This document shows positions 1 to 11,665 of a stretch of 64,000 nt of DNA, piece by piece (the first letter of the stretch is position 1; every line of letters begins with the position of its first letter). Below the pieces are notes generated by a model. It ran no database searches and was not told the origin of the DNA. It saw only the letters and a program-made list of their open reading frames with translations. The translations under genes and the position numbers were made by a program. Source of the stretch: Loripinus fragilis. Its lineage: Eukaryota > Mollusca > Bivalvia > Lucinida > Lucinidae. The stretch spans positions 23,884,130-23,948,129 of the forward strand of contig OZ026520.1 of the NCBI GenBank assembly GCA_964019695.1, in the 5' to 3' direction.

Positions 1-2380
1 CATCTAAACTACTAAATTAATTATTTAGATTACTGATTAAATAGCGATTTTATTAAATTAAACAGTTCAAACACTTATGAGGTGCAGATTTTGGTTACAA
101 AGGCCTTCACTTTGTGCATTTATAGGATGCTTGGCCTTAAAGGGTTTTATAGTTTATATCAGATGGCTGGTAACAATCTATCAACTCATTTATCTAAAAT
201 GGCTTGTGACATAATACATATCAAAGGTATACATTCAAAGTGGCATCATAAGAAACCTGTCAAAATGTTTATCAGATTACCACAATCAACATTTGCATGG
301 TAAGTAAAGTATGATTGCCCTTATTCGGGTACATTGCCAAACAAGGAAAACAGGAATTGATGCATTTCAGTTGGATCTGCACTGTTCTCTATAAAAACAA
401 TAACTGGGGACAGAAAATCATTCCAACTAATGGCATGCACATGTATATGCTTTTAAATTGTTTAATAATTTATTTACCAGTGTGATTTTCTGAAAAGTAT
501 CAAAAGATATAAATTTTTTATTCATTAAAAATATCCACTTTAACTTTTTTACTCATTCAAAATAATTGAACTATTGTTAAAAAATTTCCTAATGACAATC
601 TTGATACTTTATCTATGTCTGTATTATCCAATGCAGGGAGTTAATATGATATTTATGACAGGTTTTCGATCTAACTGGCTGAAGATAAAACCACTAGCAA
701 GTGTACCCGCATTAACCCTCTAGAAATGTACTACAACTGTTAAATGAGCATGCATACCAAACACAAATAATCAAAGAAACATCCGATAGAGAACTACACT
801 TTGCCCTGAATCATTCGTCTACATCCATATGTGAGTAGCAAGGCTCAGGTGATACTTTTCATTTGAAGCTGCTCAGTCATACATGATAAGTACTAAACTT
901 GTCACGTGTATTAATGATACAAAATATGACTGAATGCTCATTGTCAATTATTGTGTCTTAAATGATTATTTATTGGAGAAACATGACGATTGATTTGAGA
1001 ACAACTACATTGTGTATTTAGCACAAATCAAGCTGTGCATGTGTGCAGTCTCCTCAGAGCCTTTTAGTGTTAATTCCCTAAGTAAACTAGTTTGTTTAAT
1101 TATTATAAATCATATTAGCTGAGAAGTTTAGTTTGAGTATTGCGTTGTAGGTAACCATGAAAACAGTTTTTCTTGTGACGCTCAGTTATGCTCAGACCAA
1201 TCAATGTCCTTTTTGATTGCACAACATTGTCACACAACAAAACATTTTGAACTCCATCTCGCAATTTTGTTTTTTAGAAACTACGTAGAGAAACATAGTG
1301 TTATAAAATATAGTCAAGAATACACTAGTGCTTTCAGTGTCATTGGATCAGATATAAAAATATGATATGATTAAAGCTTGAAAATCTAGACATAATTTGG
1401 AATTGGAAAGTTTGGGTTAGGGGTCCTCCAATGCTAATTAGAAATCGACCAAAAGAGGAAGGAATAAATTAATGAATATCCTAGAAAGAAATATGCAGGT
1501 TTAAAAGCAGATCACAGCTCCCTTGATTCAAAATTAAGATGATCAAAGGAAAAAATAATAATAATAAAAACATCTTATGACTGATTGAACTAAAGAAAGA
1601 ACTGCAAGAAGAAAAAGAGGGCCCATAGGTCATGGATCGCTCACCTGAGCTCTTGTCACAAGGAGAGGATGTTAACCACACAATATAAATCCCATTTCTC
1701 CAACACCTAACTCCATCCTGGGTATCACTCAGACCATAATCAAAGACTACCCATCCACTAAGTTCAATCAAAATATACTTATCTGCACAATATCAATATC
1801 TGATTTTTTACCCAACCAAAAAGGTCAGGGGTGTGCATAAGGTGTCACTTGCATAATGTTCTATACTTATTTCCCTTTTAATTTGATCTGCAAAACATTC
1901 TTCAGAATAAAAATGTATTGACCTTTTGACCCCATCTAAGGTTCGTTGGCGTATAAAAAGGATGAAGACCGATCAAAAAAGCTCTCCTTGTCACTTCGTC
2001 GTAATTTTTCGGTTGATAAAATACGTAATCACATGGTGGACGGAAAACTATGACGTAGATGTTAAACAGAAGATAAAACAGACTGGTTTATGTTATACTC
2101 AACACATTGGCCTTACCAGCCTAGCATATCCACACAGTAGTGAAGCGTGTATGCCTTCACTGCAGAAACAATGAAACACGACAATTTAATTGTTTTTTTT
2201 TTGTCTTTTTAAATCAAAGCAGAATACATAATCAATTCGGCAATATATAAAGAAAAGAAAATGCGTCTTCATTCAGCCTTCAAAGACAAAAGATGTATAA
2301 ATGTTCAGACTGCCATCAGAATTATTAGTTTATTGGGACATAGGAGGAAAATGCATACATGTATCATGATGTCTAGAGGA
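1..2380. other. Intergenic stretch, no gene seen
   Basis: A+T-rich DNA without a convincing coding exon. Near 1,020-1,075 there is a short stretch (GTGCAGTCTCCTCAGAGCC) resembling the tandem units inside the large inverted-repeat element at 35.2-37.7 kb. Around 1,620-1,665 there is a CTCACCTGAGC segment of a kind common in bivalve intergenic DNA; that last point is from memory. Confidence 0.5.
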
Positions 2381-2382
2381 AT

Positions 2383-2672
2383 ACCTCCTCCTCCTCCTTC
2401 TCCTTGGGGGGGGATGCCTCCTCCTCCTCTGGGGGAATGCTTCCTCCTCCTCCTCCTCAGAGGGGAAATGCCTCCTCCTCCTCCTCAGGGGAAATGCACC
2501 CCTCCTCCTCAGAGAAATGCCTCCTCCTCATCATCAGAAGGAATCGCCTCCCCTCCTCCTCCTAAGGGGTAATGCCTCCTATTCAGGGGGTAATGCCTCC
2601 TTCTCCTTGGGAAATGCCTCTCCTTCTTTCTCCTCCTCCGCCTACTGAAGGGGGAATGCCTCCTCCTCCTCA
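2383..2672 (+). repeat. CCT-rich minisatellite (polyproline-like)
   Basis: Irregular units built from ATGCCTCCTCCTCCT followed by a G-run and AAATG repeat about ten times. One frame reads as runs of proline broken by Gly-Met, but it stops at 2,570-2,572 and the next open frame is shifted, so there is no single long proline-rich protein. It lies immediately upstream of the P-loop ATPase remnant. It may be a decayed proline-rich leader of that gene or an unrelated minisatellite. Confidence 0.75.
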
Positions 2673-2694
2673 TGAGGTGAGAATATCAACTTCA

Positions 2695-3480
2695 TCTCTT
2701 CAATGCAATCAACCACAAAAACCAACAGTTGAGACTTGTAAAAGAGCAGGCATGGTGTTTCAACACCCATTCACTATGATGATTTCAGGGCCCACGGGTA
2801 TGTAACATTTTTATATTGTTAGGTACTTTATGGGAACTTTGTTTCAGAAGTAAGTTTGGCTGAATGAGCTCTTTAACAATAATTGGTCGTCCGTCATAAC
2901 ATTTATTTCCTTTTTAGCCAAAGTCAAGTTTAGTTTTGCATAACTTCTGATTGACATAGTAAAATGAATTTAACGTCAGTGCATGTCTTTTATTTTTATT
3001 TGTTCATTTTTTCAGCATGTGGAAAGACTCCATTTGTTAAAGAACTGCTCCTCCAGAGACAAATATACAAAGAAAAGTTTGGATCCATACACAATGGCAA
3101 CCATTATATGGTGACCTTTGAAAGGGTGAGCAGCCCAAACTAGAATTTATCCAGGGAATATCAACAAACTTAGATGATGACGATTACTTTGATTTCAAAT
3201 TAACCAATATGCTTATTTTAGATGATTTGTTCTACAAATCTGGCAAAGACAAAAGTTTAACATATTTATTCACAGAAGGACTAAATTCATCAAAACATAT
3301 TTGGAAACAAAGATCTCACTCAAAGAAGAAACAGCCACTTTCTGATATTATACAATAATCCTGTGTATCGCCAATCGGTGATGACCCTTTCTCATCAGAT
3401 GTATCCAAGACATATTTTCTAAAAGCCTTTGAAAAAGCAACAAAATGTTTCTATGGCTACTTGCTAGTGGACTATTTGGT
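2695..3480 (+). pseudogene. Decayed P-loop ATPase of a mobile or viral-type element
   Basis: Three blocks look like a P-loop NTPase that I know as a multicopy sequence in invertebrate genomes. The first (about 2,750-2,797) reads a HPFT..MISGPT stretch leading into the nucleotide-binding loop. The second (3,016-3,125) supplies the Cys-Gly-Lys-Thr part. The third (about 3,128-3,360) carries a Walker B-like MLILDDLF segment. A later GYLLVDY stretch near 3,460 matches the usual end of the family. A 218-bp GT...AG-bounded interruption separates blocks one and two. Block three is out of frame with block two (shift near 3,126) and a stop follows near 3,358, so it cannot make a full protein. The function in life would be ATP hydrolysis; a DNA-packaging role of the Polinton/viral kind is a guess. 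The next remnant downstream is of a type I recall beside this ATPase. Confidence 0.6.
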
Positions 3481-4081
3481 GTAGTTCTTGATTTTATTAT
3501 ATACCTACAAAAATTCCCATTGATACTACATATATTCGTACACAAAAACACAAAATTCTGTATCATCCTACCAGGGTTTTTCTGATTCCGTATCACCATC
3601 CTACATATGTTATCCACTTCAAACTACTTTTACACTGGTACTGTATTGGGTAAAACCCAGCAACGGGCCGCAATCAGAATCAAATATTAACGATGTCATT
3701 TTTTTTCACTGATCTTTTTTAAAAACTTGTCCGAAAGAAAGACACAACGGTTGTCTGCACTTTTGATGTCACAGATTACGTCATATATATGCGATGACGT
3801 TGAATATCTTCATCTTGTGTGATCTTGCCGTTCCTGGCGCACCCACTCGATGTGATCAGACCCATCGCATCACGTTACTAAAGTTATTATGTGTATGTAT
3901 CGATTCCTGATCTTTGCATTCTATCTTACTTTAAGACCCTTCACAACATCATAAAAGCAGAACTTCTCATTAAAGCAAATCAATCATTTAATTGCCAGAA
4001 GCACAACCAATTGCTATAAAAAAATTTATTGGTGAGCATCATTGATCTGTTGGAGTACAAACTATTCAAATCAATGAGAAT
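3481..4081. other. Spacer within the decayed element
   Basis: No coding exon seen. At about 3,893-3,940 a short minus-strand piece matches the terminal module of dispersed repeat family A (ATCGATTCCTGATCTTTGCA). The rest is unassigned. Confidence 0.5.
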
Positions 4082-4472
4082 ATGGAAATAAAGGACACGA
4101 TGGTGGATAAAACACTTGCTTGTGACGAATGTGGACTTTTATTTGACACCTCCCATCATGAACAAAGGCATTTGAAACAAGGATGGTGCCCAATGAACAG
4201 TAAGCCTCTGACAAAACGAATGAAATCAGAAGACTCTATTGAACCGGACATAGATCATGAAGAGAATATAATGATTGTAAAGAGAATAATGAAGTTTTTC
4301 TGTTGTTTTGGAAACAAGTCAAATCTGAATGCAAAACAAATTTAAGAGATCCATCGACAGTATATAGACAAAAGCGAAGATGAAGATGATGCTACTGAAA
4401 TGACAAAAGATCGCATGAAACCATTTAAAAAATGATTTTTTAAAAAGTGCATTCTTGTTCTTGAACATTATT
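4082..4472 (+). pseudogene. Zinc-finger-like remnant, partner of the P-loop ATPase
   Basis: An 87-residue frame opens at ATG 4,082 and stops at 4,343-4,345. Residues 14-36 hold a C..C...H..H-type pattern (CDECGLLFDTSHHEQRHLK followed by GWCP), typical of a C2H2-like zinc-binding finger. The same frame stays coding-like beyond the stop (acidic stretch, then MTKDRMKPF) until stops near 4,431 and 4,468, so the first stop looks like a mutation inside a longer gene. From memory, proteins with this RH-K-GWCP finger sit near the P-loop ATPase above in multicopy invertebrate elements. I therefore read 2.7-4.5 kb as one decayed two-gene element. The role of the finger is unknown; DNA or protein binding is the usual possibility. 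Confidence 0.5.
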
Positions 4473-5080
4473 AGCTTATTGGTAAGGACCATTATGGCCT
4501 AACCACAATATATGATTTCAGAATTGGAGCTGTTCGTGGAGGAGCATGTGACCGAATTTAACCAATCATGCGACTTTCTGTCTAAAAATAAACCGATGTA
4601 ATTTGTAAATATGGATTTCTGGTATCCCAGTCACTCTGATTGCATCATTTTTATCAAAGATTGGCCTAGACTGACCCGGAAGGACAGGCCACTATTCTGC
4701 TGGAGAGAATATAAGTGTAATACCGAGCGAGAACTAGCCTACCAGTGGAGATTCTAGCTTGGCTTGCTTTTTGTTCCATTTAATTTATTAAACTATGAAT
4801 ATGAAAGATCAATGATATACAAAACTAACAAAGTTCTGTGGTATGTGTCTGATTAATTTCGCCAACTGTAAAAAATATAATTTAATTTGGCCCATTTTGT
4901 TCATTTAGGACAGACTACTGGCTCCGTCACCCACTCCCTCCCTCCCCACCCATCCAAACGGAAAACAAAAACCTGACTGTCATGTATTCTCTCATTTCTA
5001 ATGGCCAATTTACATCATTACTTACACTTGATTTTGGTCAATAATCCATTCCATTTAAAAGTCTAGCCTTTCACTTCAAT
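4473..5080. other. Intergenic, no gene seen
   Basis: Only a short pyrimidine-rich run (about 4,920-4,960) stands out. No open frame of interest. Confidence 0.5.
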
Positions 5081-5919
5081 ATATACTTAACAGCAAAAGA
5101 AACGCATATTTTTATTATTGTGTGTTCTGTATAAAATGGACTTTAAAAATAATCTAATAACATGAAAGGTACAAATGATGCGTGGATTATGCGTTTAAGC
5201 CAATGCATCGTAAATGGTTGGCTTTTCAGAGCAAAGCTAGTAAAGGAAAATAACTCTGGACATTAGAAAATAATTAATAATGAATGTGAACTTTGAGATG
5301 TTGTATGCCCAAAATCAAAGAGCGCATTTTAATCAAAATCACTGCGTCTTTACCAGGCCATACCGGCTACTTCTGAAGATATGATTGTCCAGAATTATTC
5401 AAGGCAAACCAACGCGTTTGAGTTGCATCATCAAAAAAATAAACCGGAAGTGTGTATGAGACAGGCATATTAGCGCCAAAACTGTTGTTTAAAATGGTTC
5501 TGTTGGACAGTACCTCATTTGATAACATGCATAATGCACCAGAGTTCCTTCAATCTCAGAGTTTTCAGACTTTTTTCAAGATCAATGTAAAAATGTAAAA
5601 TCTTAAGATTTTTGGATCTGCAGTAAATCTCTTACAGCAATGATTTTAAAAGCGTATACCGTTTTCTAATTTGTTACATTGTTCTGTGGGAATTTGAAGT
5701 AATTTTGGATTAAAAACATAGCTCTTTCAACGCGCAGCACTTTTTGGCTTTTTTACATTATCTAAAAAAATAATTTATTGTGTAACGAGGAATAAAGAGG
5801 CCTGGAACTAGCGTATGAGTCATGTCAATCATATTAATGTTGTTAAGGGTAAATTTTATTATGGTTTCAAATGTTAAAAGTAATGAAAAGTATGCATTTT
5901 TTTTTGCTGTTAAGTATAT
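5081..5919. mobile_element. Non-autonomous DNA transposon with ~30-bp TIRs
   Basis: The left end reads ATATACTTAACAGCAAAAG and continues AAACGCATATTT. The right end (about 5,890-5,919) is its near-perfect reverse complement, ending TTTGCTGTTAAGTATAT. The 839-bp interior has no transposase frame. The AAACGCA core inside the TIR is reminiscent of the Tc1-like insert at 11.7 kb, but the ends differ, so it is a separate family. The exact target duplication is unclear because the flanking TATA/ATAT is itself part of the palindrome. Confidence 0.7.
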
Positions 5920-6922
5920 TATTTGATTCATTTCATTGCATCTATTTTTATTCCTCATAAAACTAGCCATCTGATGTTGGTCAGCTGAACGAACGGAGCT
6001 TATTATTAAAACACAGATAACATGAAGGTATAGAAGTCACCATACAAGACTTTTGAAGTTTAGTCAGAAATATAATCACAGTTTGGCGAAGTATAGTCAA
6101 ATTATAAATGCATTGACCTGGCATGACTGGTAGACAATATCATCTACTTTGATTCTGAGAAAGGTCACATTTACTTAGGTCATATCAAAAGAAATTCTGA
6201 TGCTATTGTGTTAATGATGACCTTAAATGACCGACATCAGACATTCTGAACTTAGACTGGCCCAAGTCCTAAAACATTGATATGCAACATTAAGGTAGAC
6301 TGGCCTCAGTCCTAAAACATTGTTCGGATATATTTTACTAAATCACGGCTGTCTGAAGATACAGTTTTAATGAGCACTTGAATAGATTACATGTATTTTG
6401 AATTTAAAGATATTCAAACTATCTCTTGGCCGATAGGCTCAAAGTAAACTGGTGAGCACAGAATAGGATAAAGACATGATTCGAATGGCCGCCGGATGAT
6501 AAGGGTGAAGTGATCCAAAACTTCAACAGTTTAACATTTTAAGAGCCGCAAAATAAAGACACCTCCATGACCTCTTCCAGGCTAGAAACTAAGTTCGTTG
6601 CTGTGAAGGCATTGTGCAGCCTGAATTGGCATTTCAAGACTGAGTATCAAGATCTGCGAGATTGAGTCTGCTTAAGACATTATTCAAAATTCAAACCTCC
6701 AAATTCCCTACATTTCAAGCTTTGATAATGGCGGGCAACATTCAGAAGTCTTTATATCAAGCCTATACGCATGCATTCCATTCCATTTAGTGATTTAAAG
6801 ACAAGAAGAAAAAAAACAATAAAAAAGCATAAAACAAACGTAATTTGAGTTTCATGTACTATTGGTATCTATCGTGTTCGCGCAAGAGCCATCTGAAAAT
6901 GCCCATAGTTTGGTCAGTCTTC
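5920..6922. other. Intergenic, short direct duplication
   Basis: Around 6,250-6,325 a block reading AGACTGGCC.AGTCCTAAAA occurs twice, about 50 bp apart. Nothing else recognised. Confidence 0.5.
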
Positions 6923-6932
6923 ATCTAGCAAC

Positions 6933-7131
6933 AAAAGGGAGCGCAGTGGCTCAGTGGTAGAGTGCTTGACTCGAGACAGAGGGCCCGCGGGTTCGAGCCT
7001 CACCGGCGTCATTGCGTTGCGTTCTTGAGCGAGACACATTAAACCTAGCTTAGTACTGGTTCAACCCAAGAAGACCCGTCCCCACATAACTGAAAGATTG
7101 TTGATGGGACGTAAAGAATCAAATCAACAAA
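6933..7131 (+). mobile_element. tRNA-headed SINE, apparently full length
   Basis: A 199-bp insert starts with a tRNA-related head. It contains an A-box-like TGGCTCAGTGGTAGAG and, about 40 bp on, a B-box GGTTCGAGCCT, the internal RNA polymerase III promoter. A conserved body follows (CGTTCTTGAGC...GGTTCAACCCA...GACCCGTCC) and a short A/C-rich tail (AATCAAATCAACAAA). It is flanked on both sides by ATCTAGCAAC (6,923-6,932 and 7,132-7,141), a perfect 10-bp target-site duplication. That proves retrotransposition and suggests a fairly recent insertion. Diverged relatives lie at 28.86-29.04 kb and 57.65-57.83 kb. Confidence 0.9.
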
Positions 7132-7141
7132 ATCTAGCAAC

Positions 7142-8064
7142 TAAGACTCTGGAGAGACACTGCATTTGCGAAGGCTCGCCTAAATTTTTGCCGAAGTTTT
7201 GACTATCAATTATGCAATATGTATCAATACTTCGAAAACTTTTGTCCTAATTATTGTCTATTAAAAAAGAATTGTTATACCACAATCAAATACAATATAT
7301 TTGCCAAGCCTAACCCATTGGCGGCTTTTTAAAAGCAGCCAACTTGTTTTGTTTTATACACTCGTTATTGGCTTTATTCCATAATTGAAAACTATCTCTG
7401 TGTCAAGTGTAATTATGAAATGTCCTTTGTTAGTGTACTGCTTAAAAGAATTCACCATAATTATTTTTGCCAACATGATACGATTTATTAATGATAAATA
7501 TCTAAACGAATTGCAATGTATGTTCAAGTTATTGAATATTTGCGTAATCATTATGTATACTGATGAAGAAAAAACGCAAGAAAAAAAATATGGAAATGCC
7601 ACTCTGGGCGATGCGTCATGTTCCGTTTATTTTGAATGGTGAGCTGTAGTTCGGGCCTACTTATTGGACAACGCTGTGTGAACGAAGTCCTTCTCTTGCA
7701 GGTCCTGCCAATCTCCTGGACTGTTGGAAACAACTTTCACTTTCCTCAAGACAACGATTGACCCTATACCTGTTATATTGACAAGGCCGGTCATGTCAAC
7801 ACGCTAAACAGTCCATCCAGATCCACTGATCTATCCACAACCTGCGATATTCTATGCAGGCGGATCGCGCCTTCTATTCCTTCACATTGGCCAAACTAAC
7901 TGACCTGGAATCATGACAATGCGTTCCACTGGGAGATATACGCAGGCTTCTTCTTAGCATGCACCAAAGGCTCGTAGAATGCATTGGAAGATATTGTCTT
8001 ACAGTAAATGTATAATACATTTCCACGATTCAACAAAGCGGGTGAATTGGCGTCAAGCTCGATA
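7142..8064. other. Intergenic, no gene seen
   Basis: No conserved protein pattern on either strand; short open frames around 7,350-7,730 overlap on both strands and look random. Confidence 0.5.
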
Positions 8065-8367
8065 AAGTCGGGTAAATTCGGACATCAATAAAATTCGGAC
8101 ACACATATGCAAACAGTGTAAATCCAGATGAGACGGCTCCTTATGAGCCGTCTACTTCTACTTCTACTTTAATACTGCCCAGGGCATCAGCATCACGGGC
8201 AAGTGACGTCATCAACATGGTTAAAAGCTCTGTATTTACAGTTAAAAACATGTAATGAGGATTTTCACTGTTTCCTTTGTTAGTTTATTTTTTATTCCAA
8301 TATTTTAAATATGAAACAAGCAAGGTCGCTGTCCGAATTTAGCTGTCTGTCCGAATATTCCCGACTT
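8065..8367. mobile_element. Small MITE with AAGTCGGG termini and TA duplication
   Basis: The left end reads AAGTCGGGTAAATTCGGACA, with a second TTCGGACA about 16 bp inside. The right end mirrors it as TGTCCGAATATTCCCGACTT, again with an extra TGTCCGAATTT inside. Both ends are flanked by TA, the Tc1/mariner-type target duplication. The 303-bp interior includes a small hairpin at about 8,130-8,155 (AGACGGCTC...GAGCCGTCT). No coding capacity. Confidence 0.75.
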
Positions 8368-8930
8368 TACCCTAGTATTTTGACCGCAGGACTAAAGCAT
8401 GTACTTACATACAGTCGGGTTAGATATTTTTCCCGTTTTGCTCAAACCAATGGATACACATCCTGAATCTGGAAAGTTAACCCACTTAAACTTGGTCGTC
8501 TGCGAATGTGTCATATAGTTACTTCAAATAAATATCGGAAAATCGACGTTTTAATGTCTATGAATAGAGGTTACGCATGTAACACGATATATAGGTCACA
8601 AGGATAGCTTTTTAAAAAGCTAGAAACGGCTCGCTTAGTTAGAAATAGTATTATATTGACTGGCGCTTATAATAGTTTCAAAGATGCATAGTAATGAGGC
8701 TATTCTATTTTTCTTATAAACAGGTAAAGCATGACTTTTCACTGCTTCGCTCAGATGCAATAATCTGTGGTAGGTTCAATATAACTGTAAACTGAGACTA
8801 CCTGCGCGCCCAAAATCAAGGTAAACTTGCCATTGTTTCTTTACATCGTTTCTCATCTTTCTTTGAAAGTACAATACCTTGTTTTTTTTTGTTTTTTTTT
8901 TGTCATTTCACGTGCCATTTACCAGTCTAG
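8368..8930. other. Intergenic, no gene seen
   Basis: A+T-rich with a T-run at 8,882-8,900. No gene recognised. Confidence 0.5.
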
Positions 8931-9593
8931 AGGTAAGCGAGATGTGCTGGGTTGGTGGTCAACCCAATCACGGTTGGCAACTTTGCTTTCCTCTAATTGC
9001 ACGCCGGTGGGTTGGACTTCAGACTCTATGACTGTTCCTGTTTCAAGACTTATCTATTGGTTAGATGGTAGTGGCCTGATGCTTTGGCTGTTTATCGGGC
9101 CATCCGGGGTGTACCTGTTGTATTTCTTTTGCCCTGGTAGTCAGTTTTAGCTACTGTTGAGTCCTTATATTTGGCTATCTCCTTGTTAAATCTTGATTTA
9201 TATGTTCTATGAGATAATGCATTGATAAGTAAAGGGGCTTTCATGCAAACCAAATATCTAAGTGTCTTGATCCACATCTGAATTAAGGGTGAGGTTGGCG
9301 CCGTCAAACCGGTTTAAGCCCCCCCCCCCCCCCCCCCCAGTAAAATATTTTACTGACCGTCCAAGGGCGGTACTTCTTTTGTGGTTCTTTTATGTTTTTT
9401 CTGTCTTGTGTTTGCTATGCCTTTTTGCGCGTCAATTAATATGTGCCTTGTGGTCACCTGCTGGGAAAGGGCTGACCTCTTGGCTCTCGTTTGTGTTGTC
9501 TAACTGTTAGTTTGTCACTTTCCCATTGGTATCCTGGGTCACGTGTGGTACTTGATTGTATCGATTCCTGATCTTTGCACTCTTACTTACTTG
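8931..9593 (-). mobile_element. Dispersed repeat family A, longest copy
   Basis: This is the fullest copy of a ~650-bp interspersed repeat. Written on the + strand, it begins with an ACCCAATCACGG block and a CAGACTCTATGAC block. It then has a poly-C run (9,319-9,338) before a TAAAATATTTTACTG block. It ends in a fixed terminal module, GGTACTTGATTGTATCGATTCCTGATCTTTGCA plus TTACTTACTT (about 9,550-9,593). The block order matches family B, so A and B are diverged subfamilies. Shorter copies share the fixed end and are truncated at the other, which fits retrotransposition. I therefore regard TTACTTACTT as the 3' end. Confidence 0.75.
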
Positions 9594-10270
9594 TATTGCC
9601 TGATCAGAAAGGGGAGTAGCGTAGTGGCATATGACACACCGCAATGACTTTAAATGAGTACCTAGTACCTGACCAAATGTAGCCTAAATTCGCCCACCCT
9701 CTGGCATAGACCCCCTCTAAAACACTCCTTTGAATACAGATTTTTTTCCTAGAACTATCATGCATTGAAATGCTCTCCAAATATGCATTGTCGTGCTTCT
9801 AACGTGGTACATTTAGTCATGTCTGCCAGAGGTAGTAGCATATGCCCCCAAACATTACAATAATCTGTTTTTAATGTTTTAACTAAACATTCCTACTTTT
9901 CGCACTGAACAAAATTATCCCACCCACTTTACTTGTCTTTTTTTCAGCTAATCCCATTTAACACTTGGTAAGCGGAGTACCCTTCTTTAAAAGTCATCAA
10001 TAGAACATGAGTAATAGCAGGAAAGAAAGAGAGAAAATAATAATATGAAATGCCTCGAATAGTATGATGAGTTTTGGAGCATACAAGGTTTCCCTTTCAA
10101 GCTTATTCAATGAAGATACTGACTTGATTAATATGCCAACCAAATATAAAAATAGCTTAAATTGTATAAGAGTAATGAAGCAAACTTTGTCTTCACTTTC
10201 ATGTTCATTTAAGGGAGATTATTTAAACAGGAAGCAAGGGAAAGTAACCAAATTTGCACTGATAAACCCA
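9594..10270. other. Intergenic, no gene seen
   Basis: No supported feature. A 111-codon open frame starting at 10,064 runs through the first copy of the direct repeat below and shows no recognisable domain. Confidence 0.4.
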
Positions 10271-10622
10271 ATAAATAATCTGGAAAACAGATCTTTCAGA
10301 AATAGAGAAAGCCTACAAAATAAGAAAACAGCAGACTCGGTTTTATTGAGTCTGTTCATAAGATCCAATGGGACGTGCAGCAATTCTCACGTCCCCTAGC
10401 ACACACCTAAGCGGTATTCGGCTTTCCGCCAGAAACCAATATTGCTGAAAGACCAGATAATGAAAAATATCAACTGGGGAGACGTTTTATCAACTCCAAA
10501 CAGGAACAACGACAGCTGCTGCGACCTCTGAATAATCTGAAAACGGATCCTTCAGGAATAGAGAGAACCTACAATATATGAAAACAACAAACTCGATTTT
10601 ATAGAGTCTGTTCATGAGAACT
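10271..10622 (+). repeat. Two diverged direct repeats, ~95 bp each
   Basis: Copies at about 10,271-10,362 and 10,527-10,622 share AATAATCTG, TTCAG.AATAGAGA and GAGTCTGTTCAT blocks in the same order. Each contains a short hairpin around ACTCG.TTTTAT.GAGT. They lie 256 bp apart. Origin unknown. Confidence 0.65.
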
Positions 10623-10808
10623 AGGGTAGAACGGGGCTAGTTCGGCCCCATTTTATTAAAGTACAATTTTTGGGAAGACTATTACAACTAGCTCTGCGAA
10701 CCCTTTGTTTTCAAGTCAGGCACAATAGGGCCGTACGAGTCCCGGTAAACCCATTCGTGTGTCTCTGTACGATAAAGAGTAATCTTCAGTCAATGGAATT
10801 AGGTCATA

Positions 10809-11345
10809 AATAGTAAGTAAGTATGATCAGGAAATGCCACAATCACAAACTGCAGACAACCCTATGGCACCTCGAAGAAGAGCCACACAACAATCACGAG
10901 ACACCAGGAAGACAAGCAAAGCAACCAGCTCTCTTTTCCCCATCAAGATGATTGCAAAACTAGAATGGACATAAAGTAACGTACAACCAAAATAGAAAAA
11001 TTACAGACTCCCACAAAGGGAGTAACAATAAACAACCAGTCAACAAAAACAGAACCGCCGCCTTAGAAAGGACAGCAGCCTAAGCCACCAGGGGCTTAAA
11101 TGCATTTTACTGGCACTAGATTCTGCTGTTATTATAGTACAAGGTAAGTAAGGGTGCAAAGATCAGGAATCGATACAATCAAGTACCACACCTAACCCAG
11201 GATGTTCAGCTCGCATGAAAGCCTCCTAATTATTACAATGTATCATCATGGAGAAACACTCTAATCAAATGAACACACTATGATGAAACAAAAAAAGGGC
11301 TCACGACTCACAGATAGTCAGAGCTAAAGAAAACCTCAAGTTGAG
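10809..11345 (+). mobile_element. Dispersed repeat family B copy with a family-A terminal module inside
   Basis: It starts with the family-B end (AGTAAGTATGATCAGG) and proceeds through the CTCCCACAA.GGGAGT, CCGCCTTAGA and TAAATGCATTTTACTGG blocks to AACCTCAAGTTGAG. Between AGTACAAG and GTTCAGCTCGCATG, where the 46-kb copy has only AAAT, this copy carries 58 extra bases (11,146-11,203). Those bases are the terminal module of family A (GTAAGTAAGGGTGCAAAG to ACCCAGGAT). Confidence 0.8.
11146..11203 (+). repeat. Solo terminal module of family A
   Basis: 58 bp matching only the fixed end of family A, bounded exactly by family-B sequence on both sides. No matching flanking duplication was found. 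Confidence 0.75.
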
Positions 11346-11665
11346 ACATGGGGTAAGTTCGGCCACCCCTCGGGGCAAGTTTGGTTAAAATATTTATCCT
11401 GGCCTATTATTGTACAGTCAAACTTCTCTAAGGACCAAATTGAATACAATTTCAAGGCATTAACCTAACATATGAACTATGATCCGAGCTGGTACTCCGG
11501 AATACAATTTAACCAATACATAGTAACTCAGTATTCTATTCACTTTGCCCCAGAAAAACGAGTGAAATCGACTGAAGCAGAAGAATCGAGCGTTTTAGGC
11601 CTAAATTTTTGAGGGGGTGGTATGTTTTTGGCATGTTTTCGTACTCATTATGTTTCTTTGATATA

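Noticed and set aside
2261..2572. A proline-rich host protein
   Set aside because: The proline run comes from a CCT-type minisatellite, is broken by frame changes, and has no conserved flank.
7354..7733. Overlapping short frames on both strands
   Set aside because: No conserved motif, and dual-strand openness is typical of A+T-rich noncoding DNA.
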